In this document: positions 24,307 through 37,853 of the stretch, piece by piece
Layout: the number at the start of each line of letters is the position of its first letter
Position numbering within the stretch: the first letter of the stretch is position 1
Assembly (NCBI RefSeq): GCF_900104135.1
Contig: NZ_FNIV01000014.1
Location: 51,224-95,514, forward strand
Origin: Halomonas shengliensis
GTDB lineage: Bacteria; Pseudomonadota; Gammaproteobacteria; Pseudomonadales; Halomonadaceae
Direction of reading: 5' to 3'
Length of the DNA: 44,291 nucleotides
Notes under the pieces: model-generated
Told to the model about the DNA's origin: nothing
The model's input: only the letters and a program-made list of their open reading frames with translations
Databases searched by the model: none
Program-made: the position numbers and the translations under genes

Positions 24307-26247
24307 ATGCTGCAGAACAACGCCCTGCTTGCCCAGCTCAAGCAACAGATCCGCTCCACCACCCCTCGTGTCGAGGGCGTGATCAAGGCCACCGAGAAGG
24401 GCTTCGGCTTCCTCGAGACCGACGAGGGCGACTCCTACTTCGTGCCGCCCCCCGCCATGAAGCAGGTGCTGCACGGCGATCGCGTCGAGGCGGTGCTTCA
24501 CGAGGAGGGCGACAAGAAGAGCGTCGAGCCCGACACCCTGATCGAGCCGGGCCTCGAGCGCTTCATCGCCCGGGTGCAGAAGCGCGAGGGACGCCTGGCG
24601 GTGGTGCCCGACCACCCCTCGATCCGCAATGTCCTCAAGGCGCGCATCAAGCGCAGCCTCGACGAGGCGAGCATCGGCGACGCCGACTGGGTGGTGGCGC
24701 GGCTGGTGCGCCACCCGCTCAAGCCCGACGACCGCGGCTTCTTCACCCAGATCGACGAGCTGGTGGCCAAGGCCGACGACCCGGCGGTGCCGTGGCGCGT
24801 GACCCTGGCCCGCCACGCCCTGGAGCAGGAGTGCCCCGATGCCGGCGACGACTGGCCGCTGCGCGACGAGGGCCTGACGCGCGAGGACCTCACCGCCGAG
24901 CCCTTCTTCACCATCGACGGCGAGAAGACCCGCGACATGGATGACGCCCTGCGCATCGTGCCGCGCGCCGAGGGGGGCTGGGAGCTGACGGTGGCCATCG
25001 CCGACCCCACCGCCTATGTCGAGGAGGGCCACGCCGCCGACCTCGAGGCGCGCACCCGCGCCTTCACCGTCTACCTGCCGGGCCAGAACGTCACCATGCT
25101 GCCCGAGCAGCTGGCCGATGACCTCTGCTCGCTGTGGGAGGGCAAGGAACGCCCGGTGCTGGCCTGCACCCTGGTGGTCGATGCCGACGGCAGCCTGGGC
25201 GATTACCGCTTCTTCGCCGCCACCGCGACCTCGAAGGCCAAGCTGGTCTACGACCGCGTCTCCGACTGGCTCGAGGGCCAGGGCGAGTGGGCGCCGGAGG
25301 CGGAGATCGGCGAGCAGCTCAAGGCGCTGCGTGACCTCACCGAGGCCCGTGCCGCCTGGCGCGCGAAGCATGCCCTGGTGTTCAAGGACCGCCCCGACTT
25401 CGTCTTCGACCTCGACGAGGCCGGCAACGTGCTGGATATCCGCACCGAGCATCGGCGCATCGCCAACCGCATGATCGAGGAGTCGATGATCGCGGCCAAC
25501 GCCTGCTGCGCCCACCTGCTCGCCGAACACGTCGGCCACGGCATCTTCAACGTGCACCGCGCCTTCGAGGACGACAAGGCCGAGGCCGCCCAGGCGTTCC
25601 TGGCCAGCCAGGAGATCGAGGTGGAGCGCGAGGCCCTCACCGAGCTCTCGCGCTACCGGGAGCTCAAGCGCGAGCTCGAGGGGCGCGACGACGCCTGGCT
25701 CGACGCCCGCCTGCGTCGCTTCCAGGGCTTCACCAGCATGTCGGCCAAGCCCGGCCCCCACTTCGGCCTGGGCCTGCCCGCCTACGCCACCTGGACCTCG
25801 CCGATCCGCAAGTACGGCGACATGGTCAACCATCGCCTGATCAAGCGAGTGCTCAAGGGCGAGCAGGCGCCGGCCGAGGCGAGCCTGGCGCTCACCGAGC
25901 AGCTCACCGAGCGCCGTCGCCTCAACCGCATGGCCGAGCGCGACGTCAAGGACTGGCTCTACGTGCGCTACCTGAGCCCGGCCGCCGAGGCTCAGGAGGC
26001 CTTCGACGCCGAGATCATCGCCATCAACCGCGGCGGCATGCGGGTGCGCCTCACCGCCAACGGCGCCACTGCCTTCGTGCCGGCCCCGATGCTGCACAGC
26101 GACCGCGACAAGGTGGCCATCGACGACAAGGAGGGGCGCATCCAGGTGGAGAGCGAGGAGCGCTTCAAGCTGGGCGACCATATCCGCGTGGCGCTGATTG
26201 AGGCCCGCGAGGAGACCCGCTCGCTGGTGGCGCGCCCCGCGGAATAG
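24307..26247 (+). CDS. rnb: Exoribonuclease II (RNase II)
   Basis: 646 aa against 644 in E. coli RNase II; the N-terminus MLQNNALLAQLKQQIRSTTP aligns with the E. coli one, which fixes the start at ATG 24307 although no clear SD is present. It degrades single-stranded RNA from 3' to 5' in the cytoplasm. Domains: two cold-shock domains (about 1-170; VEGVIKATEKGFGFLE), the RNB catalytic domain (about 190-530) with metal-binding D204, D210, D212, D213 in IDGEKTRDMDDAL (E. coli D201, D207, D209, D210), and a C-terminal S1 domain (about 560-646). YATWTSPIRKYGDMVNHRL is the family signature. It is monocistronic. Confidence 0.95.
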   Translation: MLQNNALLAQLKQQIRSTTPRVEGVIKATEKGFGFLETDEGDSYFVPPPAMKQVLHGDRVEAVLHEEGDKKSVEPDTLIEPGLERFIARVQKREGRLAVVPDHPSIRNVLKARIKRSLDEASIGDADWVVARLVRHPLKPDDRGFFTQIDELVAKADDPAVPWRVTLARHALEQECPDAGDDWPLRDEGLTREDLTAEPFFTIDGEKTRDMDDALRIVPRAEGGWELTVAIADPTAYVEEGHAADLEARTRAFTVYLPGQNVTMLPEQLADDLCSLWEGKERPVLACTLVVDADGSLGDYRFFAATATSKAKLVYDRVSDWLEGQGEWAPEAEIGEQLKALRDLTEARAAWRAKHALVFKDRPDFVFDLDEAGNVLDIRTEHRRIANRMIEESMIAANACCAHLLAEHVGHGIFNVHRAFEDDKAEAAQAFLASQEIEVEREALTELSRYRELKRELEGRDDAWLDARLRRFQGFTSMSAKPGPHFGLGLPAYATWTSPIRKYGDMVNHRLIKRVLKGEQAPAEASLALTEQLTERRRLNRMAERDVKDWLYVRYLSPAAEAQEAFDAEIIAINRGGMRVRLTANGATAFVPAPMLHSDRDKVAIDDKEGRIQVESEERFKLGDHIRVALIEAREETRSLVARPAE

Positions 26248-26278
26248 GCTCGGTCCACCACAGCCCTCCCCCCTATCG

Positions 26279-26302
26279 CACGGCGGCCCTCGGGCCGCCG
26301 TG
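26279..26302 (+). terminator. Hairpin terminator after rnb
   Basis: CACGGCGGCCC (26279-26289) pairs perfectly with GGGCCGCCGTG (26292-26302), 32 bp past the rnb stop; a short GTTTCGT follows. Confidence 0.7.
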
Positions 26303-26392
26303 TCGCGTTTCGTCTCCGGTCCTGCCGCACTGTCGTCGAACTGTCGCACTCGCGCCCTAGCCTGAAGGGATCACCAGGCGTCAGGAGGCCGC

Positions 26393-27511
26393 GTGCATCT
26401 CGTCGATATCACCATGTTCCACGCCCCCGCCAGCGGCGGGGTACGCACCTATCTCGAGGCCAAGCATCGCCTGCTGGCCCGGCATCCCGACCTGCGCGCC
26501 AGCCTGCTGGTGCCCGGTGCCGAGGCCGGCTCCCTGGGCGATATCCACACACTGCCCGCCCCGCGGCTGCCGTTCGGTCAGGGGTATCGCTTCCCCCTGC
26601 GCCGGGCGCCCTGGCGCGACGCCCTGATCGCCATGGGGCCCGACCTGGTCGAGGCCGGCGACCCCTACGTGACCGCCTGGGCCGCCGTGGAGGCCGGCCA
26701 GCGCCTGGGGGTGCCCACGGTGGGCTTCTTCCACTCCGACCTGCCGCGGCTGATGGGCGATCGCTTCGGCGGTGGCGTGCGTCGGCGCCTGGAACGCTAT
26801 GTCGGGGAGCTCTATGGCCGCTTCGACAGCGTCCTGGCGCCCTGCACCGCCATGGCCAGCCGGCTCGCCGACTGGGGCGTCGAGCGTGTCCGCGTGCAGC
26901 CCCTGGGCGTCGACCTGGAGCGCTTCCACCCCCGCCATCGGGACCCCGACCTGCGCCGCCGGCTGGGGCTCGGCGACGCGACCCGCCTGCTGGTGTTCGC
27001 CGGGCGACACTCCCCCGAGAAGCATATCGACGTGCTGCTGGCGGCCATGGCCCGCCTCGGCGCGGGCTATCACCTGCTGCTGATGGGGCCGGGCATGCCC
27101 GGCCGGGTGCCCGCCAACGTCAGCGTGGTGCCGCGCTACTGCCCTCCCGACGAGGTGGCCACCGCGCTCGCCAGCGCCGATGCCATGCTGCACGCCGGCA
27201 CCCGGGAGACCTTTGGGCTGGTGGCTCAGGAGGCCATGGCCAGCGGCCTGCCGGTGGTGGCCGCCCGGGCCGGCGCCCTGGCGGAGTATGTGCCGCTGGG
27301 TGCCGGCATCCTCTGCCGGCCCCGGGATGCCGGTGACATGGCCCGCGCTACCCGCGAGCTGTTACTCAACGACCCCGACGCCATGGGGCGTCATGCCCGC
27401 CGCCATGTGGAGCGTCACTTCGCCTGGCCCCGGGTCATCGACGACCTGCTGGGCCACTATCGGCGGCTGTGCCAGGGCAGCCCGCATCAGGCGATCTCGC
27501 TGAATGGCTGA
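26393..27511 (+). CDS. Glycosyltransferase family 4
   Basis: 372 aa with a GT-B fold. The N-terminal acceptor domain has MFHAPASGGVRTYLEAKHRLL and VGFFHSDLPRLM. The C-terminal donor domain has LLVFAGRHSPEKHIDVLLAAM and the retaining EX7E motif E272-x7-E280 (RETFGLVAQEAMASG). It would transfer a sugar from a nucleotide-sugar to a lipid or glycan at the cytoplasmic membrane face; the acceptor is unknown. The start is GTG with AGGAGG only 4 nt upstream. It overlaps the flippase-like gene by 8 bp, which suggests that the glycoside made here is handled by that membrane protein. Similarity to mannosyl/glucosyl lipid transferases is inference. Confidence 0.87.
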   Translation: MHLVDITMFHAPASGGVRTYLEAKHRLLARHPDLRASLLVPGAEAGSLGDIHTLPAPRLPFGQGYRFPLRRAPWRDALIAMGPDLVEAGDPYVTAWAAVEAGQRLGVPTVGFFHSDLPRLMGDRFGGGVRRRLERYVGELYGRFDSVLAPCTAMASRLADWGVERVRVQPLGVDLERFHPRHRDPDLRRRLGLGDATRLLVFAGRHSPEKHIDVLLAAMARLGAGYHLLLMGPGMPGRVPANVSVVPRYCPPDEVATALASADAMLHAGTRETFGLVAQEAMASGLPVVAARAGALAEYVPLGAGILCRPRDAGDMARATRELLLNDPDAMGRHARRHVERHFAWPRVIDDLLGHYRRLCQGSPHQAISLNG

Positions 27512-28520
27512 CCCTCGCCGGCCGCTGCCACGTTGGCGGCCATGGCACGGCCTGACGATCGTGCTGGCGCTGCTGGCCCCTGTGCTGGTCACCGCCTGGC
27601 TGGGCGGTGCCGAGTCCCTGGCGGCGATCAGGCGCTTCCCTCCCGGCCTGCTGGGGCTGATGGTGCTGGTGGCCTTCACCTGCTGGAACCTCAACGCCGC
27701 CCGCCTGCGCCTGATGCTGGACGGCCGGGCCGGGTGGCTCGGCCAGCGTGGCGCCCTGGGCATCGAGCTGGCGTCCAAGTTCGCGCTGTGCGCCACGCCA
27801 GGCGGCAGCGGCGGCCCGGCCACCCTGCTGGTGCTGCTGGCCCGGCGCGGCTTGCCGCCCTCCAGGGGCGCCGCGGTCTTCCTGCTCGACCAGGGCTGCG
27901 ACCTGCTGTTCTTCCTGTGCATGCTGACCGGGGTGGTGGCCTACTCCCTGCTGGGCGACACCGCGTGGCCCCACCGCTGGCTGGTCCAGCTGGCCCTCGT
28001 CGCGCTGGCCCTGGTGGCGTTCGCTGCCTGTCTGGCGATGGCCTGCCTGCCCCGTCTGCTGCGCTCTCCCGTCCAGCCGCCGGCATGCTGGCTGAGCGGC
28101 AGGCGACGCCGCTGGCTGGCACGCCGACTGCTGGTCTGTCGGCAGGCGATCCTGACGACCCTGCGGCTGCCCCCCACCACACTGCTGGCGGTATTGATGC
28201 TGACCAGCGCCCATTGGCTGTTGCGCTATAGCCTGCTCTACCTGGCGGTGCTGGGCGTGGGCGGCAGCATCGACTGGCTATGGATCTTCCTGACCCAGAT
28301 GCTGGCGATGGCCGCGAGCCAGTTCAGCTTCCTGCCTGGAGGCGCCGGGGCCGCCGAGCTGGGTGTCGGCGGGCTGCTGCTGCCGATGCTGGGAGCCGAG
28401 CAGGCCGCCGCCGCCGTGCTGGTGTGGCGCCTGGCCTCCTACCACCTCTACCTGGCCGCCGGTGCGCCGCTGTTCCTCGTCCAGGCCACCCGCTGGCTGG
28501 CGCGCTCGCCGGCTGACTGA
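27504..28520 (+). CDS. LPG_synthase_TM (flippase-like) membrane protein
   Basis: 338 aa with about seven or eight hydrophobic segments and the pattern of the MprF N-terminal flippase domain: FTCWNLNAARLRLML, FALCATPGGSGGPATLLVLLARRGLPPSRGAAVFLLDQGCDLLFF, FSFLPGGAGAAELGVGGLLLPMLG. There is no C-terminal lysyl-transferase domain, so it is the stand-alone form. Such proteins accompany glycosyltransferases and probably move a glycolipid across the inner membrane (inference). ATG 27504 overlaps the end of the GT4 gene. Confidence 0.85.
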   Translation: MADPRRPLPRWRPWHGLTIVLALLAPVLVTAWLGGAESLAAIRRFPPGLLGLMVLVAFTCWNLNAARLRLMLDGRAGWLGQRGALGIELASKFALCATPGGSGGPATLLVLLARRGLPPSRGAAVFLLDQGCDLLFFLCMLTGVVAYSLLGDTAWPHRWLVQLALVALALVAFAACLAMACLPRLLRSPVQPPACWLSGRRRRWLARRLLVCRQAILTTLRLPPTTLLAVLMLTSAHWLLRYSLLYLAVLGVGGSIDWLWIFLTQMLAMAASQFSFLPGGAGAAELGVGGLLLPMLGAEQAAAAVLVWRLASYHLYLAAGAPLFLVQATRWLARSPAD

Positions 28521-28594
28521 CGGCCTTGCTGCCAAGAGGTCGCGCGAAGGTAGCGGCATGGAGACGAGGCACGGCTTGCCCGCCCCTCGCCTCC

Positions 28595-29386
28595 TCAACC
28601 GCAGCGGGCGAGGCTGGCCTCCCGGTAGCGCGCCAGGGCGGCCTCCATGTCGGCCTCGAGGCCCGCGATGCGGGCATCATGGGCGGGGTGGGTGGAGAGG
28701 AACGCCGGCGGCTGGCCCTCGCCGGCGGCGGCCATGTTGCGCCACAGCGCGACGCTCTCGCGGGGATCGAAGCCTGCCTCGGCCATGATGGCCAGGCCCA
28801 TGGCATCGGCCTCCTCCTCGTGGGCGCGGCTGAAGGGCAAGGCGATGCCCAGATGCGCCCCCAGGCCCAGCGCCCGCATCAGGGTGTCGCCGGCCAGGTC
28901 GCCCTCGCTGAACAGCCCCACCACTAGCAGCACCGCGCGGATGCCGAGACGCTGGGTGAGGCGCTCGTTGCCGTGCTCGGCCAGCACATGGGCGACCTCG
29001 TGGCCGAGCACCGCCGCCAGCTGGGCGGGGGACTCGGCCACCCGCAGCAGCCCGCTGTGCACGCCGATGCGCCCACCGGGCAGGGCGAAGGCGTTGGGGC
29101 TGGGGTCCTCGAACAGCACCACCTCCCAGGCAGCGGGCAGGCTGACACCGGGGTAGACCGCGCCCGCGGCGGCAGCCACCTCGCGGCTGACGCACTGCAC
29201 CAGGGCGTTGGCCGGGGAGCCGGTCACCTCGGGGCGCCGGCGGCGCATCTCCGCGAAGCTCTGCTCGCCCATCTCGGCCAGCATCCCGTCGGGCACCAGC
29301 GCCAGCCGCGAGCGCCCGGTGGGCGTCTCACTGCAGCCGGCGAGCAGCAGCGCGACGCCCACCAGCATCCAGACAAACCGTGTCAT
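28595..29386 (-). CDS. M48-family metalloprotease, outer-membrane lipoprotein type
   Basis: 263 aa. The lipobox LLAGC gives a lipidated C18 after a short signal peptide, so the protein is exported and membrane-anchored; the residue after Cys is Ser, favouring the outer membrane. The zinc site is H129-E130-x2-H133 (LGHEVAHVLAEHGNE) with the downstream glutamate in AHEEEADAMGLAIM. It resembles E. coli LoiP/YcaL in size and layout. The start is ATG 29386 with GGAGA upstream; a longer reading from 29464 would hide the signal peptide. It is convergent with the flippase-like gene. Confidence 0.9.
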   Translation of the reverse strand: MTRFVWMLVGVALLLAGCSETPTGRSRLALVPDGMLAEMGEQSFAEMRRRRPEVTGSPANALVQCVSREVAAAAGAVYPGVSLPAAWEVVLFEDPSPNAFALPGGRIGVHSGLLRVAESPAQLAAVLGHEVAHVLAEHGNERLTQRLGIRAVLLVVGLFSEGDLAGDTLMRALGLGAHLGIALPFSRAHEEEADAMGLAIMAEAGFDPRESVALWRNMAAAGEGQPPAFLSTHPAHDARIAGLEADMEAALARYREASLARCG

Positions 29387-29433
29387 GTGCTTCTCTCCCC
29401 TCCCTCGGCGTCCTGTCGCGATGGCATCGACGA

Positions 29434-29459
29434 GAAAGGGCGCCCGAAGGCGCCCTTTC
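29434..29459 (-). terminator. Terminator of the sucCD transcript
   Basis: GAAAGGGCGCC (29434-29444) pairs with GGCGCCCTTTC (29449-29459) with a CGAA loop, 24 bp past the sucD stop. On the minus strand the stem ends in CTTTCTCG. Confidence 0.8.
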
Positions 29460-29483
29460 GACATCGCTTGCGAAGCGCTCGGC

Positions 29484-30355
29484 TTACCAGCCGGTCACTT
29501 CCTTCAGGGCGCTGCCGATCTCGGCCAGGGAGCGCACGGTCTTGACGCCCGCGGCCTCCAGGGCAGCGAACTTGTCGTCCGCGGTGCCCTTGCCACCGGC
29601 GATGATGGCGCCGGCGTGGCCCATGCGCTTGCCGGGAGGGGCGGTGACGCCGGCGATGTAGGAGACCACCGGCTTGGAGACGTTGGCCTTGATGTAGGCG
29701 GCCGCCTCTTCCTCGGCGGTGCCGCCGATCTCGCCGATCATCACGATCGCCTCGGTGGCCGGGTCCTTCTCGAACATCTCGAGGATGTCGATGAAGTTGG
29801 AGCCCGGGATCGGGTCGCCGCCGATGCCCACGCAGGTGGACTGGCCGAAGCCGTAGTCGGTGGTCTGCTTGACCGCCTCGTAGGTCAGGGTGCCGGAGCG
29901 CGACACGATGCCGACCTTGCCGGGCTTGTGGATATGGCCCGGCATGATGCCGATCTTGGTCTCGCCGGGGGTGATCACGCCCGGGCAGTTGGGACCGATC
30001 AGGCGCACGCCCAGCTCGTCACACTTGACCTTGACGTCGAGCATGTCGAGGGTCGGGATGCCCTCGGTGATGCACACGATCAGCTTGATGCCGGCGTTGG
30101 CGGCCTCGAGGATGGAGTCCTTGCAGAACGGGGCCGGCACGTAGATCACGCTGGCCTCGGCGCCGGTCTTCTCCACGGCTTCCTTGACGGTGTTGAACAC
30201 CGGCAGGCCGAGGTGCTCCTGGCCGCCCTTGCCCGGGGTCACGCCGCCGACCATCTGGGTGCCGTAGGCGATCGCCTGTTCGGAGTGGAAGGTCCCCTGG
30301 CCACCGGTGAAGCCCTGGCAGATGACCTTGGTGTTCTTGTCGATCAGGATGCTCA

Positions 30356-30356
<1 letters not shown>
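29484..30356 (-). CDS. sucD: Succinyl-CoA synthetase, alpha subunit
   Basis: 290 aa, the usual length. With SucC it converts succinyl-CoA, ADP and Pi to succinate, CoA and ATP. The CoA-binding domain begins with [21 protein letters not shown]; the phosphorylated histidine is H247 in [18 protein letters not shown]. Its ATG shares one base with the sucC stop (TAATG), so translation is coupled. It is the last gene of the TCA block. Confidence 0.97.
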
Positions 30357-31522
<1,166 letters not shown>

Positions 31523-31628
31523 CGATTCATGCCATTGGTTGCATGTGACTCGAACGGCGCCCTGCATGGCCGCGCGGGCCGAGGGTGCGGGGCACCACCG
31601 TCCCCTCCGATGCATGGCCGGAAGGGGC

Positions 31629-31651
31629 GCGCCGCCGGCTGACGGCGGCGC
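31629..31651 (-). terminator. Hairpin between lpd and sucC
   Basis: GCGCCGCCG (31629-31637) pairs perfectly with CGGCGGCGC (31643-31651), 13 bp past the lpd stop. There is no T-run, so it may only reduce read-through into sucCD or protect the upstream mRNA end. Confidence 0.5.
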
Positions 31652-31663
31652 TCGTTGTGCGGC

Positions 31664-34709
<3,046 letters not shown>

Positions 34710-34751
34710 GTCGTATCCCTTGTGTGTTCTCTCTCGTCCCGGTGGGCGGCC

Positions 34752-37586
34752 TCAGAGGTTGAAGGCGTCTTCCACCAGCTGGCGCTGCTGTTCGATGTGC
34801 ACGGACATGTAGCCCGCCGCGGGTGCCGCCGAGGCCGGGCGGCCGGCGAACTTGAGGCGGCCGCCGAGGCCCTCCTGGAGCATCTCCGCCACGGCGCGCA
34901 TATGGTGCTGGCTGGGGTACCAGGCGCCCTGGTTGAGCGGCTCTTCCTGACACCAGACGATGTCGGTGACGTTGGTGTAGGCCTCGATCGCCTCGAAGAG
35001 CTCCTCCTTGGGGAAGGGGTAGAGCTGCTCGATGCGCAGGATCGCCACGTCATCGCGGCCGTTCTCCTCGCGCCAGGCGGCGAGGTCGTAATAGACCTTG
35101 CCGGCGCACAGGATGATGCGCTCGACCTTGGTCGCCTCGAGGTTGGCCTGGTCGGGCAGCACCATCTCGAAGCGGCCCTCGGCCAGCTGGTCCAGGCTCG
35201 AGGTGGCGTCCTTGTGGCGCAGCAGGCTCTTCGGCGACATCACCACCAGCGGCTTGCGCAGCTTGCGGATCACCTGGCGGCGCAGCAGGTGGAAGATCTG
35301 CGCCGGGGTGGTGGGCACGCAGACCTGCATGTTGTGCTCGGCGCACATCTGCAGGAAGCGCTCCAGGCGCGCCGAGGAGTGCTCGGGCCCCTGTCCCTCG
35401 TAACCGTGGGGCAGCAGCATGGTCAGGCCACACAGGCGTCCCCACTTGGTCTCGCCGGAGGAGATGAACTGGTCGACCACCACCTGGGCGCCGTTGAAGA
35501 AGTCGCCGAACTGCGCCTCCCAGATCACCAGGTCGTTGGGGGCGGTGGTGGCGTAGCCGTACTCGAACGCCAGCACGGCTTCTTCCGACAGGAAGGAGTC
35601 GTGGATGGTGAAGCGCGGCTGGCCATCGGCCATGTGCTGCAGCGGCACGTAGGCGCTGCCGTCCTTCTGGTTGTGCACCACCGCATGGCGGTGGGAGAAG
35701 GTGCCGCGGCCGACGTCCTGGCCGGTGATGCGCACCGGGTGTCCATCGTCGAGCAGGGTGGCGTAGGCCAGGGTCTCGGCGAAGCCCCAGTTGAGGGCCA
35801 TACCGCCGGCCCGCATCTTGCGACGGTCGTCGTAGATCTTGGCCACCTGGCGCTGCACCTCGACCCCGTCGGGGATCTCGCACATCCGCGCCGCCAGGCG
35901 CTGCAGCTTCTTCATCGGCACCGAGGTGTCGGCGTGGCCGGTCCACTCGTGACCGAGGTAGGGCTTCCAGTCGACGAACAGCGAGGTGTTGGGCTCCTGC
36001 ACCAGGGCGTTGGCCACGTGGTTGCCGGCCATCAGGTCCTCGCGGTAGGTCTCGATCATCGCCTTGGCGTCCTCCTCGGAGAGCACGCCCTGCTCCACCA
36101 GACGCTGCGCGTAGACGGCCCGCGAGGAGGGATGCTCCTTGATCTTGCGGTACATCATCGGCTGGGTGCCGCTGGGCTCGTCGGCCTCGTTGTGGCCGCG
36201 GCGGCGGTAGCAGACGAGGTCGATCACCACGTCCTTCTTGAACTGCTGGCGATAGTCCAACGCCACCTGGGTGGCGTGCAGCACCGCGTCCGGGTCGTCA
36301 CCGTTCACGTGGAAGATCGGCGCCTGCACCATCTTGGCGATGTCGGTGCAGTACTCCGTGGAGCGCGCATCCAGCGGATTGGAGGTGGTGAAGCCGACCT
36401 GGTTGTTGATGACGATGTGCACCGTGCCGCCGGTCTTGTAGGCACGGGTCTGGGACATCTGGAAGGTCTCCATGACCACGCCCTGGCCGGCGAAGGCGGC
36501 GTCGCCGTGGACGTTGATCGGCAGCACCTTGGTACCGTCGCTGTCGTCGCGGCGGTCCTGGCGGGCGCGCACCGAGCCCTCCACCACCGGGGAGACGATC
36601 TCCAGGTGGGAGGGGTTGAAGGCCAACGCCAGGTGGACCTCGCCACCCGGGGTCATGACGTTGGAGCTGAATCCCTGATGGTACTTGACGTCGCCGGAGC
36701 CACGCTCGATCACCTTCTTGCCGTCGAACTCATCGATCAGCTCGCCGGGATTCTTGCCGAGGATGTTGACCAGCAGGTTGAGGCGACCCCGGTGGGCCAT
36801 GCCGATCACCACCTCCTTGACCCCATAACCGCCACCGCGCTGGATCAGCTCATCCATCATCGGGATGAAGGACTCGCCGCCCTCGAGGCCGAAGCGCTTG
36901 GTGCCCGGGTACTTGGAGGCCAGGTAGTTCTCGAGCCCCTCGGCGGCGGTCAGGCGCTCCAGCACGTGCTGGCGCACCTCGTTGCTGAAGGAGGGCGCGC
37001 TGCGCACCGACTCGAAGCGCTGCTGCAGCCAGCGCTTCTCCTCGGTGTCGACGATATGCATGATCTCGCAGCCGATGGAGCGGCAGTAGGTCTGCTCCAG
37101 GGCGTCGACGATCTCCTTCAGCGGCGCCTTGTCCATGCCCAGGAAGAAGGAGCCGGTCTGGAACTCGGTGTCCAGGTCCTGCTTGGCGAGCTGGTGGAAG
37201 GAGAGGTCGAGGTCGGGAACGGGAAGCTGGCTGCGCAGGCCCAGGGGGTCGATGTTGGCCTTCTGGTGACCCCGGAAGCGGTAGGCGTTGATCAGCTGCA
37301 GCACCCGAACCTGCTTGCGGTTCTCCTCGCCGTCGCCGGCGGCCGGCGCCAGGGCGGTGCGGCGCTGCTTGCCCAGCTGGTGGAACTGTTCGCGTACGGG
37401 GGTCAGCGGGACATCATGGGAAGGGCCGTCGTCGGGACGCGGCAGCTCGTCGAAGTACTGGCGCCACTCGTCGGGAACGGCGGAGGGATCGTCGAGGTAC
37501 TGCTCGTAGAGCGCTTCCACGTAGTGGACGTTGCTGCCACTGACGTGGGAGGAGCGCCACATCAACTCCATTATGCCTTGTTGCAT
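34752..37586 (-). CDS. sucA: 2-oxoglutarate dehydrogenase E1
   Basis: A 944-aa ThDP-dependent decarboxylase, the usual length (P. aeruginosa about 943). The N-terminal segment ELMWRSSHVSGSNVHYVEALYEQYLDDPSAVPDEW is typical. The active-site region includes GMAHRGRLNLLVNILGK and VHGDAAFAGQGVVMET, and the transketolase-like C-terminal half includes SGQDVGRGTFSHRH-type residues (seen here as ITGQDVGRGTFSHRHAVV). ATG 37586 is chosen by the family N-terminus; the SD is weak. It heads sucA-sucB-lpd-sucCD, 42 bp before sucB. Confidence 0.96.
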   Translation of the reverse strand: MQQGIMELMWRSSHVSGSNVHYVEALYEQYLDDPSAVPDEWRQYFDELPRPDDGPSHDVPLTPVREQFHQLGKQRRTALAPAAGDGEENRKQVRVLQLINAYRFRGHQKANIDPLGLRSQLPVPDLDLSFHQLAKQDLDTEFQTGSFFLGMDKAPLKEIVDALEQTYCRSIGCEIMHIVDTEEKRWLQQRFESVRSAPSFSNEVRQHVLERLTAAEGLENYLASKYPGTKRFGLEGGESFIPMMDELIQRGGGYGVKEVVIGMAHRGRLNLLVNILGKNPGELIDEFDGKKVIERGSGDVKYHQGFSSNVMTPGGEVHLALAFNPSHLEIVSPVVEGSVRARQDRRDDSDGTKVLPINVHGDAAFAGQGVVMETFQMSQTRAYKTGGTVHIVINNQVGFTTSNPLDARSTEYCTDIAKMVQAPIFHVNGDDPDAVLHATQVALDYRQQFKKDVVIDLVCYRRRGHNEADEPSGTQPMMYRKIKEHPSSRAVYAQRLVEQGVLSEEDAKAMIETYREDLMAGNHVANALVQEPNTSLFVDWKPYLGHEWTGHADTSVPMKKLQRLAARMCEIPDGVEVQRQVAKIYDDRRKMRAGGMALNWGFAETLAYATLLDDGHPVRITGQDVGRGTFSHRHAVVHNQKDGSAYVPLQHMADGQPRFTIHDSFLSEEAVLAFEYGYATTAPNDLVIWEAQFGDFFNGAQVVVDQFISSGETKWGRLCGLTMLLPHGYEGQGPEHSSARLERFLQMCAEHNMQVCVPTTPAQIFHLLRRQVIRKLRKPLVVMSPKSLLRHKDATSSLDQLAEGRFEMVLPDQANLEATKVERIILCAGKVYYDLAAWREENGRDDVAILRIEQLYPFPKEELFEAIEAYTNVTDIVWCQEEPLNQGAWYPSQHHMRAVAEMLQEGLGGRLKFAGRPASAAPAAGYMSVHIEQQRQLVEDAFNL

Positions 37587-37730
37587 CTCTCGGTCACCCT
37601 GCACTGATGGGGTGGTATCGGCGTCACCGCGACGCGGCCACGGCGACATCGGTGGTGCCCTGCCGGCGGGGGCTAGGCGTTGCCGGCGCTTCCGGCCGTC
37701 ACTGGCCGGGAAGCCTGAATTCCATGGTCA

Positions 37731-37757
37731 GGAGCCGGTGCCCAGGGCACCGGCTCC
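37731..37757 (-). terminator. Hairpin between sdhB and sucA
   Basis: GGAGCCGGTGCCC (37731-37743) and GGGCACCGGCTCC (37745-37757) are perfect inverted arms in the 267-bp non-coding gap (37587-37853). It probably ends or attenuates the sdh transcript or stabilises its 3' end. TATCAT near 37820 could be a -10 element for sucA, but no convincing -35 was found. Nothing else was recognised in the gap. Confidence 0.6.
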
Positions 37758-37853
37758 ATGACGCGTGTCCCGACCGCCTGCGACACCGGGTCACAGGCGA
37801 TGACGTGCGACTCATGATAACAAGCCGCGGGACACGATTTAAGTGCCATCGGC

